From Diploptera punctata (Eukaryota; Arthropoda; Insecta; Blattodea; Blaberidae): 64,000 nt of DNA. A program made the position numbers and the translations under genes. Where the stretch lies: NCBI GenBank assembly GCA_030220185.1, contig JASPKZ010007421.1, positions 434,001 through 498,000 of the forward strand, read 5' to 3'. How positions within the stretch are numbered: position 1 is the stretch's first letter; every line of letters starts with the position of its first letter. This document shows positions 54,783 through 64,000 of this stretch, one piece after another. The notes below the pieces were generated by a model. That model saw only the letters and a list, made by a program, of their open reading frames with translations, ran no database searches and was not told where the DNA came from.

Positions 54783-55420
54783 GCTTTTGCGTCCAATAGA
54801 TAGAGCTGTTTTTCACTTTTCAAGAAAGCATATTTTTACATGTCACAGGTAAAACACACACATGAGTATATGTAAACACGCGCATATTCGAATGCAAAGT
54901 TGTGTCAAAATTTCAAAGCAACTGGTAAAGAACTTTCAGATATTTGAGATTTTGAACAAACAAACATTTATATTTTTATTCTTAAGTTGATCTTCCGAGT
55001 TGAAGTTGCTTTTACATACGCATATTTGAATGGAACTTTGTGTCAAAATTTCAAAGCAATCGGCAAAGTTGAAAATTACTTTCACAGATTTCAGATTTTG
55101 AACAAACGAACATTTACAGTTTTACTTTTAAGTTGTTCTTCCGGGCTCAAATTGCTTTTACGTCCGATAGATGGAGCTGTTTTTTTTTCATTATTTTAAG
55201 ATACACAGGTATAAAAACATGCATATTCGAATGCAATGTTGTGTCAAAATTTCAAAGCAGTCGGTAAAGAACTTTCGGAGATTTGAGATTTTGAACAAAT
55301 GAACATTTACAGTTTTACTCTTAAGTTGGTTTTCCGGGCTGAAGTTGCTTTTACGTCCAATAGGTGAAGCTGTTTTTTTATTTTAAAAATATTTTTACCT
55401 CTCACAGGTATGGCATATAT
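54783..55420 (+). repeat. Tandem repeat of about 145-225 bp units (3.4 copies)
   Basis: Units begin with TTGCTTTTACGTCCGATAG-like sequence at 54783, 55008, 55153 and 55347. Each contains GTGTCAAAATTTCAAAGC and GATTTTGAACAAA and ends TCTTCCGGGCTGAAG. Unit 2 lacks the AGATGGAGCTG part. It lies within the DNA separating the two RTE-1 halves. Confidence 0.8.
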
Positions 55421-55429
55421 ATAGCAGCT

Positions 55430-55854
55430 GTGTTATCATAGATGATGTATAATTGGTGTTTGAGCCCAAAGAAACGAAGCCGGTCCTAGTGCAGGTTGGT
55501 GTAGTGTTGATGATTATTAATGAGTGTGAGTTTGGTGTTTAATTTTGTAAATAGTTGTTAATTTGGATGAGATGATAGCAGTCACCCATCCCCTCGCTGG
55601 CCAGGCTCGGTGTTGATTTTCACTGAGAGTCCAGGTCCTCGGCTGGCGGGTAGAGTTGCTTGGATTAGGGAGTGGCCTGTGGTCGGTGGTCAAATGTTGG
55701 TGGGAATGAGAAAAATTTTGATATATTATCCAGAGTCAGAGACCGCAAGGAAAATAAATGACTTAAAGACACTAATATCTTGTGTCAGTTAATTAAACGT
55801 GGCCAACCGCAGTGAGAATGAAATCAATCATAACTGTTATATTGTGTCTTTTTA
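55430..55854. other. No gene recognised
   Basis: Moderately GC-rich around 55590-55700. The open frame at 55610-55792 has no recognisable domain. Confidence 0.35.
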
Positions 55855-56015
55855 AAGATGTAGGAGTTGAATATAATAACTCCCTTATAGTCTATGTTCA
55901 TCCCAGGAATCTCCTGAACATTTTGCAAAAAACCCCATCAAAATTGGATCAATGGTATGACCATGCATGGAATACGGACATATAAACCAACAAACAAACA
56001 AAGATTGATTTTTAT
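55855..56015 (-). repeat. Reverse copy of the 22165-22312 repeat
   Basis: Minus strand: GGTCATACCATTGATCCAAT, TGCAAAATGTTCAGGAGATT, GAACATAGACTATAAGGGAG. About one base in five differs from the 22-kb copy. It lies close to tandem repeats in both loci. Confidence 0.6.
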
Positions 56016-56029
56016 ACATTAGATAGTGT

Positions 56030-56297
56030 TCTGTCCTAGGGCAGGTCCTTCACTGCAATCATAGCATTTTCATGCTATACTTTGCAGCTTTACTAGGGAA
56101 TTATAGGTGTGGTAGCTTCCCATTGCTTTCCACACCATGGGATGATGATGATGATGATTGCCAGATTATATTCGGGGATTGTTTGGGCCTCAAAGCCTCC
56201 TGATATTTGTCTTACAGGTGAGGAAAACCCCAAAAAAACCTCACCGGGGCCCGCTGCGTGACAAGGCAGCATGCTACCTCGAGACCACAGCGGTGAA
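56030..56297 (-). repeat. tRNA-derived SINE-A, copy 4 (deleted B box)
   Basis: On the minus strand it shows the head TTCACCGCTGTGGTCTCGAG and GCATGCTGCCTTGTCACG, then jumps to GGTGAGGTTTTTTTGGGG. The B box region is lost. Body and CATTGCAGTGAAGGACCTGC-type end match the other copies. Confidence 0.75.
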
Positions 56298-56741
56298 CTA
56301 TTTAAATGTATATGACAGACTAAATTATTTTGTCAAAAGTTTTTTACCCTCATGATTGTCGTAAAGAATATTCAAAATTAGACCATCACATTGGTTGAGT
56401 ATAATTCATTGATGATGATTTATTATTTTAGATATACTAGTGGAATACAATTGGGGAAATGAATTATGTCTATGTTCGGGCCCAGCCATGCACTTGTATG
56501 ATACACATGCCTCTGCTAAACTTTCCGTTAGGTTCTGTAATTTGCACGAAAAGATGCCTATGTTCAATATTAAGGTATGCTGCATATTTTACATTGTTAT
56601 GATAATTATTATTACCTGGAGTAATATACTTGATATCAGAGTATATGTGTTGCATAGCAGTCGTGAAGTAATAGGCAACCATGTAACAAGCGTTCAAAGT
56701 ATAAGTAATAGTTCAAAGTATAAATAATAGGCAACATTACT

Positions 56742-58190
56742 TACAAACCAATTGGGTGTTTTACATCTGGTTTTCCTATAAGAAGCTTCCATGCACCTCT
56801 TTCATCTCACATGTCATGCACATTGCAATCTATGAGATGTAATTGCTCTTATTATATATGGCTTTCCATAAAGACCATTTAGCTCACTATTATGTAGTCT
56901 TCTCCATTAACATGTCTGTTCATTCACTTTGGTCCAAAAATGTTCCTATGAACTTTATTCTCAAATACTCGTATTCTTCTTTCCTCCCTTAAAGTAACAG
57001 TCCAATATTATTCATCCATATAACTGGTAGAATAACAGCTTTATATATTTTCAGTTTAACATTTTTCTGAAAACAGTTGGGATGTCAAGAGTCCCTGTAA
57101 TGCATAAATAGCATACATTTCCAGAATTAAGCCTATGTTAAATTTCTTTGTGTATCTCATTCTTATTTGTGATTATTGTTCCTAGGTATTTGAATTCAGC
57201 CACTGCTTCAAAATTTCCCTCATTTGTCATTAGCTGTCCGTTTCCCTTATATAATGTACTTCTAAGTGTGACCATATATTTAGTTTTATTGATGTTTACT
57301 TCCAGTCCCAATTTTTTATGTTACTCAATAGAGTGTGCATGTTGGCCCTTAGAATCTCCTCAATATTGCCCAAAAATACTAATCATCAGCATAAACTAAC
57401 AGTTTATAAATACCATAGAGTTGTAGACCTTCTTCATCCTCTAATGATTTGATGGCATGCACTAGTACAAAGTTGAATAGTGAAAGAGATAGTGCATCTC
57501 TTTTGTTTTAACTCAATGTGAATTTCAAATGTATCTGGAAACTGTTTGCCTATACACACACTACTCTTTGTGCCACTTACAACACATTCATATAAATCTA
57601 ATTCCAAACTCCAGCAGCTATAACTTTTCTGTTTAATTGAATCACATGCCTTTCTGAAAACTACTTATAGTTGTTGTACAGTGTAATTTTATTCCCATTT
57701 CTTTTCCAAAATCTGTCTTATACTAAAATCTGATCTGTTTCTTCTAAATCCACTTTGACAATATCCTAGAATGTCATCAATATAGGGAGTAAGTCTGCTT
57801 ACTAATATATTTGTTAGAATTTTGTATCGAGTTAAAATAGTGAGATGCCCCTGTAATGATTATAGTAGTCAGTATTATCCCCTTTCTTATAGATTGATAC
57901 GATTATTAATTCTTTCCTTTCATTTGGAAGATTTTTTTTTTTTTTTTCCAAATCATACTAAGCAACCGACATATTGTTATCCATAAATTTTTCTCCCCTG
58001 ATTTTATCACTTGTGCTAATATCCCATATGAACCTGATGCTTTATACATCTTCAATTTTTCTGTTTGTTTTTCAACCTCTAATGTTTTTGGTTCTTGTGA
58101 CTAGCATTTCTGCTGTCTAAAATTATCCTCTTCTGCATCCTGTTCTGCATGCATATTTAATAGCTGATTAAAGTAACTTTACCATCTACT
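56742..58190 (-). mobile_element. RTE-1 copy, RT part, degenerate
   Basis: Aligns with 40437-41920 of the full-length element over about 1.45 kb with many small indels. Fossil RT blocks are visible on the minus strand, including the region corresponding to YADD near 57385 and the YLGT region. It ends abruptly near 58190. A 14-bp T run sits at about 57932-57948. Confidence 0.8.
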
Positions 58191-58264
58191 CCTAATGGCT
58201 TCAATTAATCAATTGCTATATGCCGTGATTGGTTGTAAAAAATTGTGGCCTCTAGGATGTCAAC

Positions 58265-58480
58265 AGACTCGCACATATATATTAGGGTGGTCCTTTATTT
58301 TCAACTTTTCATATTTCGTTCCACACACCCTCTATATTTTTCCTGTGGCTGTAAGAAGTAATTTATAGTCCATTTTGTTTAAATTTAAGATGAGGAACCT
58401 GTGCCCATTGATCTGGAGCAGGTGCATCATGTTGTTATGTAATGGTAATGAATTATGATATTAACAATTAATTTCATTAA
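58265..58480 (+). repeat. Dispersed repeat, first of a direct pair
   Basis: Shares with 61645-61860 the ordered blocks GGTCCTTATTTT, GTAATTTATAGTCCATTTT, TTTAAGATGAG, GGTGCATCATGTTGTTAT and GGTAATGA. The copies are in the same orientation 3.4 kb apart and bracket the split RNase-H LINE. No coding potential; type unknown. Confidence 0.6.
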
Positions 58481-58559
58481 AACAACTGTATTTGAAGATA
58501 TTTATTATTTTATTTCTTTTGTTTAAGTCAATAGAAAAATAAATAGAAAAGCCTCTTGC

Positions 58560-58960
58560 TGTAAGTCAATAAACACTCATAAATACTCAAGAAATATGCA
58601 GGGAAAAGTGCAGAAGCTCGACAAACAGAACTTATAAAACCTATGTGAAACCAGTATTAACAATTGGGCATAAGCATTAGTGACAATTACAAACACCACA
58701 ATGAACAAATTATAAACAGTCCAAAACATAAACTATTAAAACCACTAATGCCAAAGAGCCAGGAGAATGTCCACCAACAACCAATCAGTACAGAAATAAA
58801 TAGAAAATAAGTCCTAAATTGTTAATAAAAAATCAGCTGTCTTACCAATAATATTACAAATAAAAAATACAAAACTACAGAAACTAATAGCATAACCAAC
58901 ATTCACTCATAAAATGGATTTACTTCTTCAAATACATAAGCTAAAGACAAAACTGATCAA
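58560..58960 (+). pseudogene. RNase-H LINE (Jockey/R1-like), RT C-terminal part, left of the PLE insertion
   Basis: Plus-strand fragments read ARQTELIKPM near 58615, YVKPVLTIGHK near 58645, a TITNTTMNKL segment near 58680, and LLLQIHKLKTKLI running into the target duplication at 58949-58960. These follow the order of a LINE RT tail ('Y.KPVL.YG...T.......L..VQN'). Heavily degraded with stops. Confidence 0.55.
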
Positions 58961-59995
58961 TTATATTATTTTTAGTCTGGACATCTTACCTCAATATTAA
59001 TGTTGATTTGTTCTTGGACATGTTTTAAAACAATTCTGTTTTATCATCAGCTTTCCCAGACTGGTTTTATTTATGTTGCATTATGTTGCACAACCTGGAT
59101 GTCGATGTCAGCTCCATCCTGTGGTTGGCCAAAGAACCTCCAAACAAGGTCACGCTCCATCGGAATATCAAAATTCATAACTCTGTTTCTGTTCTTCTGA
59201 ATATAAATTTTTTCCCAAATAGTCAGCTCTTTTGTATTTTCTAACTGTTTTAATAATTTAGTGTCTGAATTTATATTATGTTTTTCAGACCAAACATGAG
59301 CAGCAACTGCAGATTTTTCAATTTCTCCATTTTTAATATTTCTTATGTGTTCTTTGGTTCTAATTTTTAGGTTTCTTTTTATTTTTCCTATATATATATC
59401 TTTTCACAACCCATGCATTCAATTTGATATATTCCTGACTTTTTATTTTCATCAGTTTTTTTCATTTTTGTTGGTTTTTATTAGTTTATTTAAACTGTAG
59501 TTATTTTTTGGTGCTAATTTAATATTACACTTCTCAAATATCTTTTGAAATTTATTATGTACCCAAGGGTGATAAGTGAATTTCCTATATTTTTTCATAG
59601 GTGGTTCTTCTTTTTCAAGATTACTTCTGTTTATCATTTTTTGTTTTTTATACTTTTCTATCCTTTTATGTACCATTTTTTCATCAAACTCATTTTCTCT
59701 TGCTACTTTGATTATGTGTTTTTTCTCATGTTTGAAAATGGGTTTGATGAAAAAATGGTACATAAATGGATAGAAAAGTATAAAAAAAAAATGATAAGCA
59801 GAAGTAATCTTGAGAAAGAAGAACCACCTATGAAAAAATATAGGAAATTCACTTATCACCCTTGGGTACATAATAAATTTCAAAATATATTTGAGAAGTT
59901 TAATATTAAATTAGCACCAAAAAATAACTACAGTTTAAATAAACTAATAAAAACCAACAAAAATGAAAAAAACTGATAAAATAAAAAGTCAGGAA

Positions 59996-60295
59996 TATAT
60001 CAAATTGAATGCATGAGTTGTGAAAAGATATATATATAGGAAAAACAGAAAAGAAACCTAAAAATTAGAACCAAAGAACACATAAGAAATATTAAAAATG
60101 GAGAAATTGAAAAATCTGCAGTTGCTGCTCATGTTTGGTCTGAAAAACATAATATAAATTCAGACACTAAATTATTAAAACAGTTAGAAAATACAAAAGA
60201 GCTGACTATTTGGGAAAAAATTTATATTCAGAAGAACAGAAACAGAGTTATGAATTTTGATATTCCGATGGAGCGTGACCTGGTTTGAAGGTTCT
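59996..60295 (+). pseudogene. PLE-2 GIY-YIG endonuclease
   Basis: Reads GIYQIECMSCEK, IYIGKTEKKPK (with a small insertion/frame change at the AT-rich TATATATA), then IRTKEHIRNIKNGEIEKSAV, AAHVWSEKHNI, TIWEKIYIQKNRNRVMNFD. The CxxC, YIG, R..EH and AAH/H elements fit PLE endonucleases. The stop is just after ERDLV. Confidence 0.75.
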
Positions 60296-60377
60296 TTGGC
60301 CAACCACAGGATGGAGCTGACATCGACATCCAGGTTGTGCAACATAATGCAACATAAATAAAACCAGTCTGGGAAAG

Positions 60378-60405
60378 CTGACGATAAAACAGAATTGTTT
60401 TGAAA
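60378..60405 (+). ncRNA. Hammerhead-like core at PLE-2 3' end
   Basis: CTGACGA, one T, the 6-bp hairpin AAAACA-GAAT-TGTTTT, GAAA, then CATG. The opposite arm of the dimer has the same hairpin at 59023-59050 (minus strand) but with CTGATGA and AAAA in place of GAAA. A third copy at 63667-63694 (minus) has CTGACGA and GAAA. Confidence 0.5.
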
Positions 60406-60512
60406 CATGTCCAAGAACAAATCAACATTAATATTGAGGTAAGATGTCCAGACTAAAAATAATATAATTAAAATAACCTCAAAATATAACTTCCTAAAAT
60501 TAAATATTAATT

Positions 60513-61475
60513 AAAACTGATCAAATTAGCACAGGAAAAAATAAATAAGTCAGTAGTAATCAAACAACAAACATTGGAAGAAATAAATGCAACATTTCCT
60601 TAACCAGAGTTGTTGAGAAGTTATACAGACGAATCCAAATTAATGGGTGAAAATGTAGGAGCTGACATTTACTTACATCTGTTCAGCCAGTATATCACAG
60701 TGGATCCCGATAATACAGCCTTCGAGGGCAAAATTAGAGCCATTGAAGTGGCACTCAATAACCTTATATTCTACCACAAAATGTTTGCAATAGTAGTTAT
60801 CTTAGTAGATTCTAGAGCCGCAATTAAAGAATATCCATTGAAGTGGCACTCAATAACCTTATATTCTACCACAAAATGTTTGCAATAGTAGTTATCTTAG
60901 TAGATTCTAGAGCCGCAATTCAAGAATATCCTCCAACCAAACACCAGTAAATGAAACAAACATGGAATTTTGCAATCTGCTAAAGTGTTTAAAACAGCTA
61001 AACAATACAATAACCTTCAAATGGATTCCTTCACACATTAATACCTTCATTCACACATATTAGGTAATGTAAATGCAGATGAACTTGCAAGAAGAGGCGC
61101 CTGAATCCAAATCACAACAAATACCAAACCATCCCTCCACAGAAAATTCAAGAAGTGATGAAAGCATTCCAAATGAAACACATGCAAGAGATCTCTGAAA
61201 CAGCAAAGGGAAAGTCATGGGAAAAAGGTAAGCGGAGGTTAATAACAAAGGGCACAAGGAGGCAGTGGCAAAATTTAGACAAAGGCCATGACTCATACCA
61301 TCTGCATGGGATAGGTATATATCAATTCAACAGATGTGTTTTGTGCAATAACCCGGATCAGATAATAGACAAACATCTCCTGCAGTGTCCAGGATTAAAC
61401 ACAGCAGCACTACAATCCAAAGCTTTGTACTGGGAGGCTTGAGAGTGTCAATTCTGGTCATTGGAAAATAAATAA
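60513..61475 (+). pseudogene. RNase-H LINE (Jockey/R1-like), RNase H and C-terminal Cys-rich domain
   Basis: It continues KLIKLAQEKINKS, then LLRSYTDESKLMGENVGADI (first RNase H catalytic Asp in YTDES), NTAFEGKIRAIEVALNN (Glu block), VVILVDSRAAI (VDSRAA, second Asp) and HILGNVNADELARRGA (HxxxxGN.xAD, last block). A DKGHDSYHLHGIGIYQFNRC segment follows, then VLCNNPDQIIDKHLLQCPGLN, the CxxC...H...C tail of R1/Jockey elements. It ends with an AAATAAATAAATAAAT tail. A 95-bp duplication and stops inactivate it. Confidence 0.85.
60742..60931 (+). repeat. 95-bp tandem duplication inside RNase H
   Basis: 60742-60836 and 60837-60931 are nearly identical (one difference, AATTAAAGAA versus AATTCAAGAA). 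95 is not a multiple of 3, so it shifts the frame. The near identity shows the duplication is young compared with the decay of the element around it. Confidence 0.9.
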
Positions 61476-61644
61476 ATAAATACTCTTGCTGTAGGTAATT
61501 TGAATATTTGTAAATTTAGGTTCAGTGCGGTACGGGTTAATGTTAATTTATTGTAATGAAATTTGATACACACACTATCAAATTAGACCAAAAGGGGGAA
61601 AAAATTATAGGGTGTGCATTGAAATCAGATGACATTTTAAATCC

Positions 61645-61860
61645 ACCCTTCTGAATAAGGAGGTAAGGGTAGTCCTTATTTTTTACTTCTCATACTTCAT
61701 TCTGCTCAACCTTTATTTTATTTATTTATTCTCTTTGGTTATAAGGAGTAATTTAAAGTCCATTTTTTTTTAATTTAAGATGAGCCATGCCACATTGAGC
61801 TAGAACAGGTGCATCATGTTGTTATCAAATGGTAATGATTTTTGATATTATAAAGCTTTA
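61645..61860 (+). repeat. Dispersed repeat, second of the pair
   Basis: See the shared blocks with 58265-58480. This copy has an extra TTTATTTATTTATT run and lacks a few bases near ATGAGCCATGCC. Confidence 0.6.
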
Positions 61861-61899
61861 AAATAATAAATTAATACCTTAACTATTTCTCAACTATTA

Positions 61900-62344
61900 G
61901 CAGTATAATTCTTATAACAGGCCTTTCGAAAATAATGTTTCATCTTTTGTTTGTAGTTTGGTACTGACTGTTATTATTAATGATTTTGTACTGGGAATGT
62001 TCTCATTTAAAGTGTGTTTGTGATTTCCTTTATGATTTTGATCTCTTCGAGAACATTGATTTTCAGTTTATTGTTTTATCTGTGTAAGATCAATAATATG
62101 TTATATATTGTATTAAATTGGTGACCTGCTTCTGTTATGTTGTTAGAAAGCTAGATTTGCCCTCATTATTTATATAATCTCTGGAATGTTGATTAAATCT
62201 TGTGGTGAAATTTCTTGTAGTTCTGTCAATATAGGATTTCATACAGCTATTGCATATTAATTTATAAACTCCTTTACTTTTATATATGTCTGTTTCTTCT
62301 ACTCTATTTAAAAGTATACGAGTATTATTCAGTTTATTATTCAT
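61900..62344 (-). pseudogene. Penelope-like element PLE-5, GIY-YIG and 3' end
   Basis: The minus-strand frame 62344-62135 gives GVYKLICNSCMKSYIDRTTR, then NFTTRFNQHSRDYINNEGK and SSF. It is a GIY-YIG domain related to PLE-1, again with YID instead of YIG. The following 3' region decays. Near 61925-61945 (minus) GATGAAACATTATTTTCGAAAGGCC may be a worn form of the PLE-1 hammerhead-like core. Confidence 0.65.
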
Positions 62345-62359
62345 TCTATATGCAGTTTA

Positions 62360-62705
62360 TATATATATATGAGACCAAAATCTTGTGCTCAGGGGCGGCT
62401 TCTTATACATATTAATTTTACAATACAATGATAGAACCGTTAACAAAATAACTATACAAAACAGAAACATAAGGCTCTCTTAAAAGTAATTTAGAAAATA
62501 TGTTAGATAATACTTTTTTTTAAACCCTTTTATATAATTGAATATAATAAATAATATTTTTGTGATCCTAACTACTACTTACATAATTTCTGTATGAACA
62601 ATACAACAATATTGACACCTAAATCTAAACTATTCTATAATTACTCAAATCAAACTATAATATAATTACAAGCAACATTATTATTTATTTGAATAATAAA
62701 TACTA
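62360..62705. other. No feature recognised
   Basis: AT-rich DNA between PLE-5 and the palindromic element; no coding frame and no repeat identified. Confidence 0.35.
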
Positions 62706-62707
62706 TA

Positions 62708-62943
62708 ATGTTGAATGATTCCGGGTTCTGTGGCCGTGGTCCATAGGTGGTGTTGATACCAGACGTTTTGCCCTCAACTGCGGAGGGCATCTTCAGTGGC
62801 GAGTGCTTCTAGGCGTGTTTCCTGGTCGGAAGCTCCGCAGTTGAGGGCGAAACGTCTGGTATCAACACCACCTATGGACCACGGCCACAGAACCCGGAAT
62901 CATTCAACATTATGATTACCGGCCGTGAAAGCCTGCATTCAAC
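62708..62943. repeat. Palindromic element with PLE-like stem-loop, copy 3, 14-bp duplication
   Basis: Arms of about 80 bp (from ATGTTGAATGATTCCGGG to its complement ending near 62912) are nearly perfect inverted repeats. The right tail is CCGGCCGTGAAAGCCTGCAT. In the left arm, minus strand, CTGAAGA, T, GCCCTC-CGCAGTT-GAGGGC, AAAACG; in the right arm, plus strand, the same stem region ends GAGGGCGAAACG. TAATAAATACTATA flanks both sides (62694-62707, 62944-62957). Confidence 0.8.
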
Positions 62944-63239
62944 TAATAAATACTATATTGAATTTACTTATAAACTATATATGTTTTACAATTTTTTTTA
63001 CATCCATTTTTTGAGATTTCCGGAGAAGTTAGTAGAAGTCTATTATAAATTATAGGTCCATAGTAGCTGCAATGCATGTAAGCTGATGTTTTACATTTTG
63101 TCTATTAAAGCTGTAAACATTTTTATCATGTTTTTTGAGGATTTTAGATAGTTTTTGTGTTTCTATACGTATATATTTTAATGATAAACACTAGTGTTAT
63201 TTTTGTCAATTTCTCTATTTAATTTTGTTATATTCAAGA

Positions 63240-63404
63240 TGGATGCAACATGTTCATCCAATGGAAGGTCACAGGATACCCAAACAAATGTTAAAATATC
63301 AACCTGCAGGAAGAAGACCAGGGCGTCCACTCAAAAGACTTCTGGATGGTGTTTCTCTTGAGGCTGAAACAAGTCAACAAATGGCCTAAATTCGTGAATG
63401 TACT

Positions 63405-63435
<31 letters not shown>
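63240..63435 (+). repeat. RTE-like LINE 3' end with (ATG)n tail
   Basis: Plus-strand reading: MLKYQPAGRRPGRPLKRLLD, then GVSLEAETSQQMA and a stop. A pure (ATG/GAT)n tail follows at 63406-63436. The 'ML.Y.P.GRR..GRP.KR..D' segment is the typical end of such LINEs. It is severely 5'-truncated. Confidence 0.6.
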
Positions 63436-63436
<1 letters not shown>

Positions 63437-63479
63437 ATTTCTTCTTTTTTCTTTCGTTTTGAAATTTGTTTGTTAATTT

Positions 63480-63600
63480 TTTTTTTCATTATATCCATTT
63501 TTAGAAGCTAAAAGTTTTATATAATAAATTCCTTATTGTAATTTTCTGGTTAAATAGTAAATTTATGATTCTGTTAATTAAGCTAATGAAAGTACTGATT
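63480..63600 (-). pseudogene. PLE-1-related RT tail fragment
   Basis: Minus strand reads a STFISLINRIINLLFN-like segment. It aligns with the STFNSLINRML region of PLE-1 (1105-1150 and 52065-52120). It is only about 120 bp and abuts the PLE-2 3' end. Confidence 0.5.
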
Positions 63601-64000
63601 TTTAATTATATTATTTTTGTCTGGACATCTTACGTCAATATTAATGTTGATTTGTTCTTGAACATGTTTCAAAACAATTCTGTTTTATCGTCAGCTTTTC
63701 CAGACTGGTTTTATTTATGTTGCATTATGTTGCACAACCTGGATGTCGATGTCAGCTCCATCCTGTGGTTGGCCAAAGAACCTCCAAACAAGGTCACGCT
63801 CGATCGGTATATCAAAATTCATAACTCTGTTTCTGTTCTTCTGAATATAATTTTTTTCCCAAATAGTCAGCTCTTTTGTATTTTCTAACTGTTTTAATAA
63901 TTTAGTGTCTGAATATATATTATGTTTTTCAGACCAAACATGAGCAGCAACTGCAGATTTTTTTCAATTTCCCCATTTTTAATATTTCTTATGTGTTCTT
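63601..64000 (-). mobile_element. PLE-2 copy, 3' end, continuing off the window
   Basis: Near-identical to 58965-59355 (3' UTR, then the endonuclease end NRVMNFD... on the minus strand). It includes the hammerhead-like core at 63667-63694 with intact CTGACGA and GAAA. The 5' part lies beyond position 64000. Confidence 0.85.

Larger units (their letters stand above)
58961..60512. mobile_element. Head-to-head PLE-2 dimer with 12-bp target duplication
   Basis: A minus-strand copy (58961 to about 59730) and a plus-strand copy (about 59733-60470) meet at a centre near 59732. Both carry RT thumb text (FDEKMVHKRIEKYKK, YHPWVHNKFQ), a GIY-YIG domain (GIYQIECMSCEK, then YIGKT in the plus copy) and the 3' UTR. 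AAAACTGATCAA flanks the whole block (58949-58960 and 60513-60524). The plus copy has a 42-bp AT-rich tail. The host LINE frame reads through the duplication, so this was one insertion event. Confidence 0.85.

Noticed and set aside
59000..59200. Cys-rich small frame repeated at 59000, 60228 and 63565
   Set aside because: It is antisense to the PLE-2 endonuclease C-terminus and 3' UTR, which explains why it recurs with every PLE-2 copy.
59452..59976. Two 143-codon open frames on opposite strands with the same N-terminus
   Set aside because: They arise because the two PLE-2 arms are inverted; each is a chimera of antisense of one arm and sense of the other, not a gene.

Overview
This window is AT-rich, repeat-saturated eukaryotic DNA, almost certainly from a large insect genome. 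A cockroach- or termite-like (Blattodea) source is my best guess, from the style of the LINE families and of one host-like exon. I see no bacterial operon, no rRNA or functional tRNA gene, no CRISPR and no retroviral gene. Nearly everything recognisable is a transposable element, most of them broken and many nested. The only host-gene candidate is one 99-bp open segment with good splice sites at 53120-53218.

Layout. 1-5.9 kb: the 3' part of a Jockey-like LINE, an inverted Penelope-like element (PLE-1), and an RTE-like LINE with three nonsense codons. 6-18.6 kb: old repeats, tRNA-derived SINEs, a pseudogene of a high-copy arthropod protein family (9.8-10.9 kb), a pogo/Tigger derivative (11.7-12.5 kb) and CR1/Jockey-type tails. 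18.65-21.33 kb: a TA-flanked inverted-repeat element enclosing a Harbinger-like element with a MADF-domain remnant, which in turn holds a palindromic insertion. 22.2-25.6 kb: tandem repeats and a second RTE family (RTE-2) with 5' leader, endonuclease and RT. 29.8-33.0 kb: a 113-bp satellite array of about 28 units, between the two halves of an inverted RTE-1 copy. 33-40 kb: a palindromic element, SINE-A, an internally deleted LINE and a 1.04-kb Tc1-like derivative. 40.3-43.55 kb: a near-intact RTE-1 LINE whose endonuclease-RT frame is broken by one extra base. 43.6-47.1 kb: two tandem RTE-2 copies with (AAT)n tails, one carrying an inverted-repeat element that contains a tRNA-like segment. 47.5-58.2 kb: SINEs, several PLEs, a three-level nest (SINE in DNA element in PLE) and a split RTE-1 copy. 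58.2-64 kb: an RNase-H-bearing Jockey/R1-like LINE split by a head-to-head PLE-2 dimer with a 12-bp target duplication, more PLE ends and another palindromic element.

How the pieces work together. LINE families encode an AP-type endonuclease plus RT and could mobilise the tRNA-headed SINEs, two of which have clean 9-12 bp target duplications. PLE copies encode RT plus a C-terminal GIY-YIG endonuclease. Near their 3' ends several families carry a hammerhead-like core (CTGANGA, one base, hairpin, GAAA). The palindromic elements have a related stem-loop next to GAAACG and target duplications of about 13-15 bp, so they look like PLE-terminus-derived non-autonomous elements. Family assignments are by eye from motifs; clade names are provisional.
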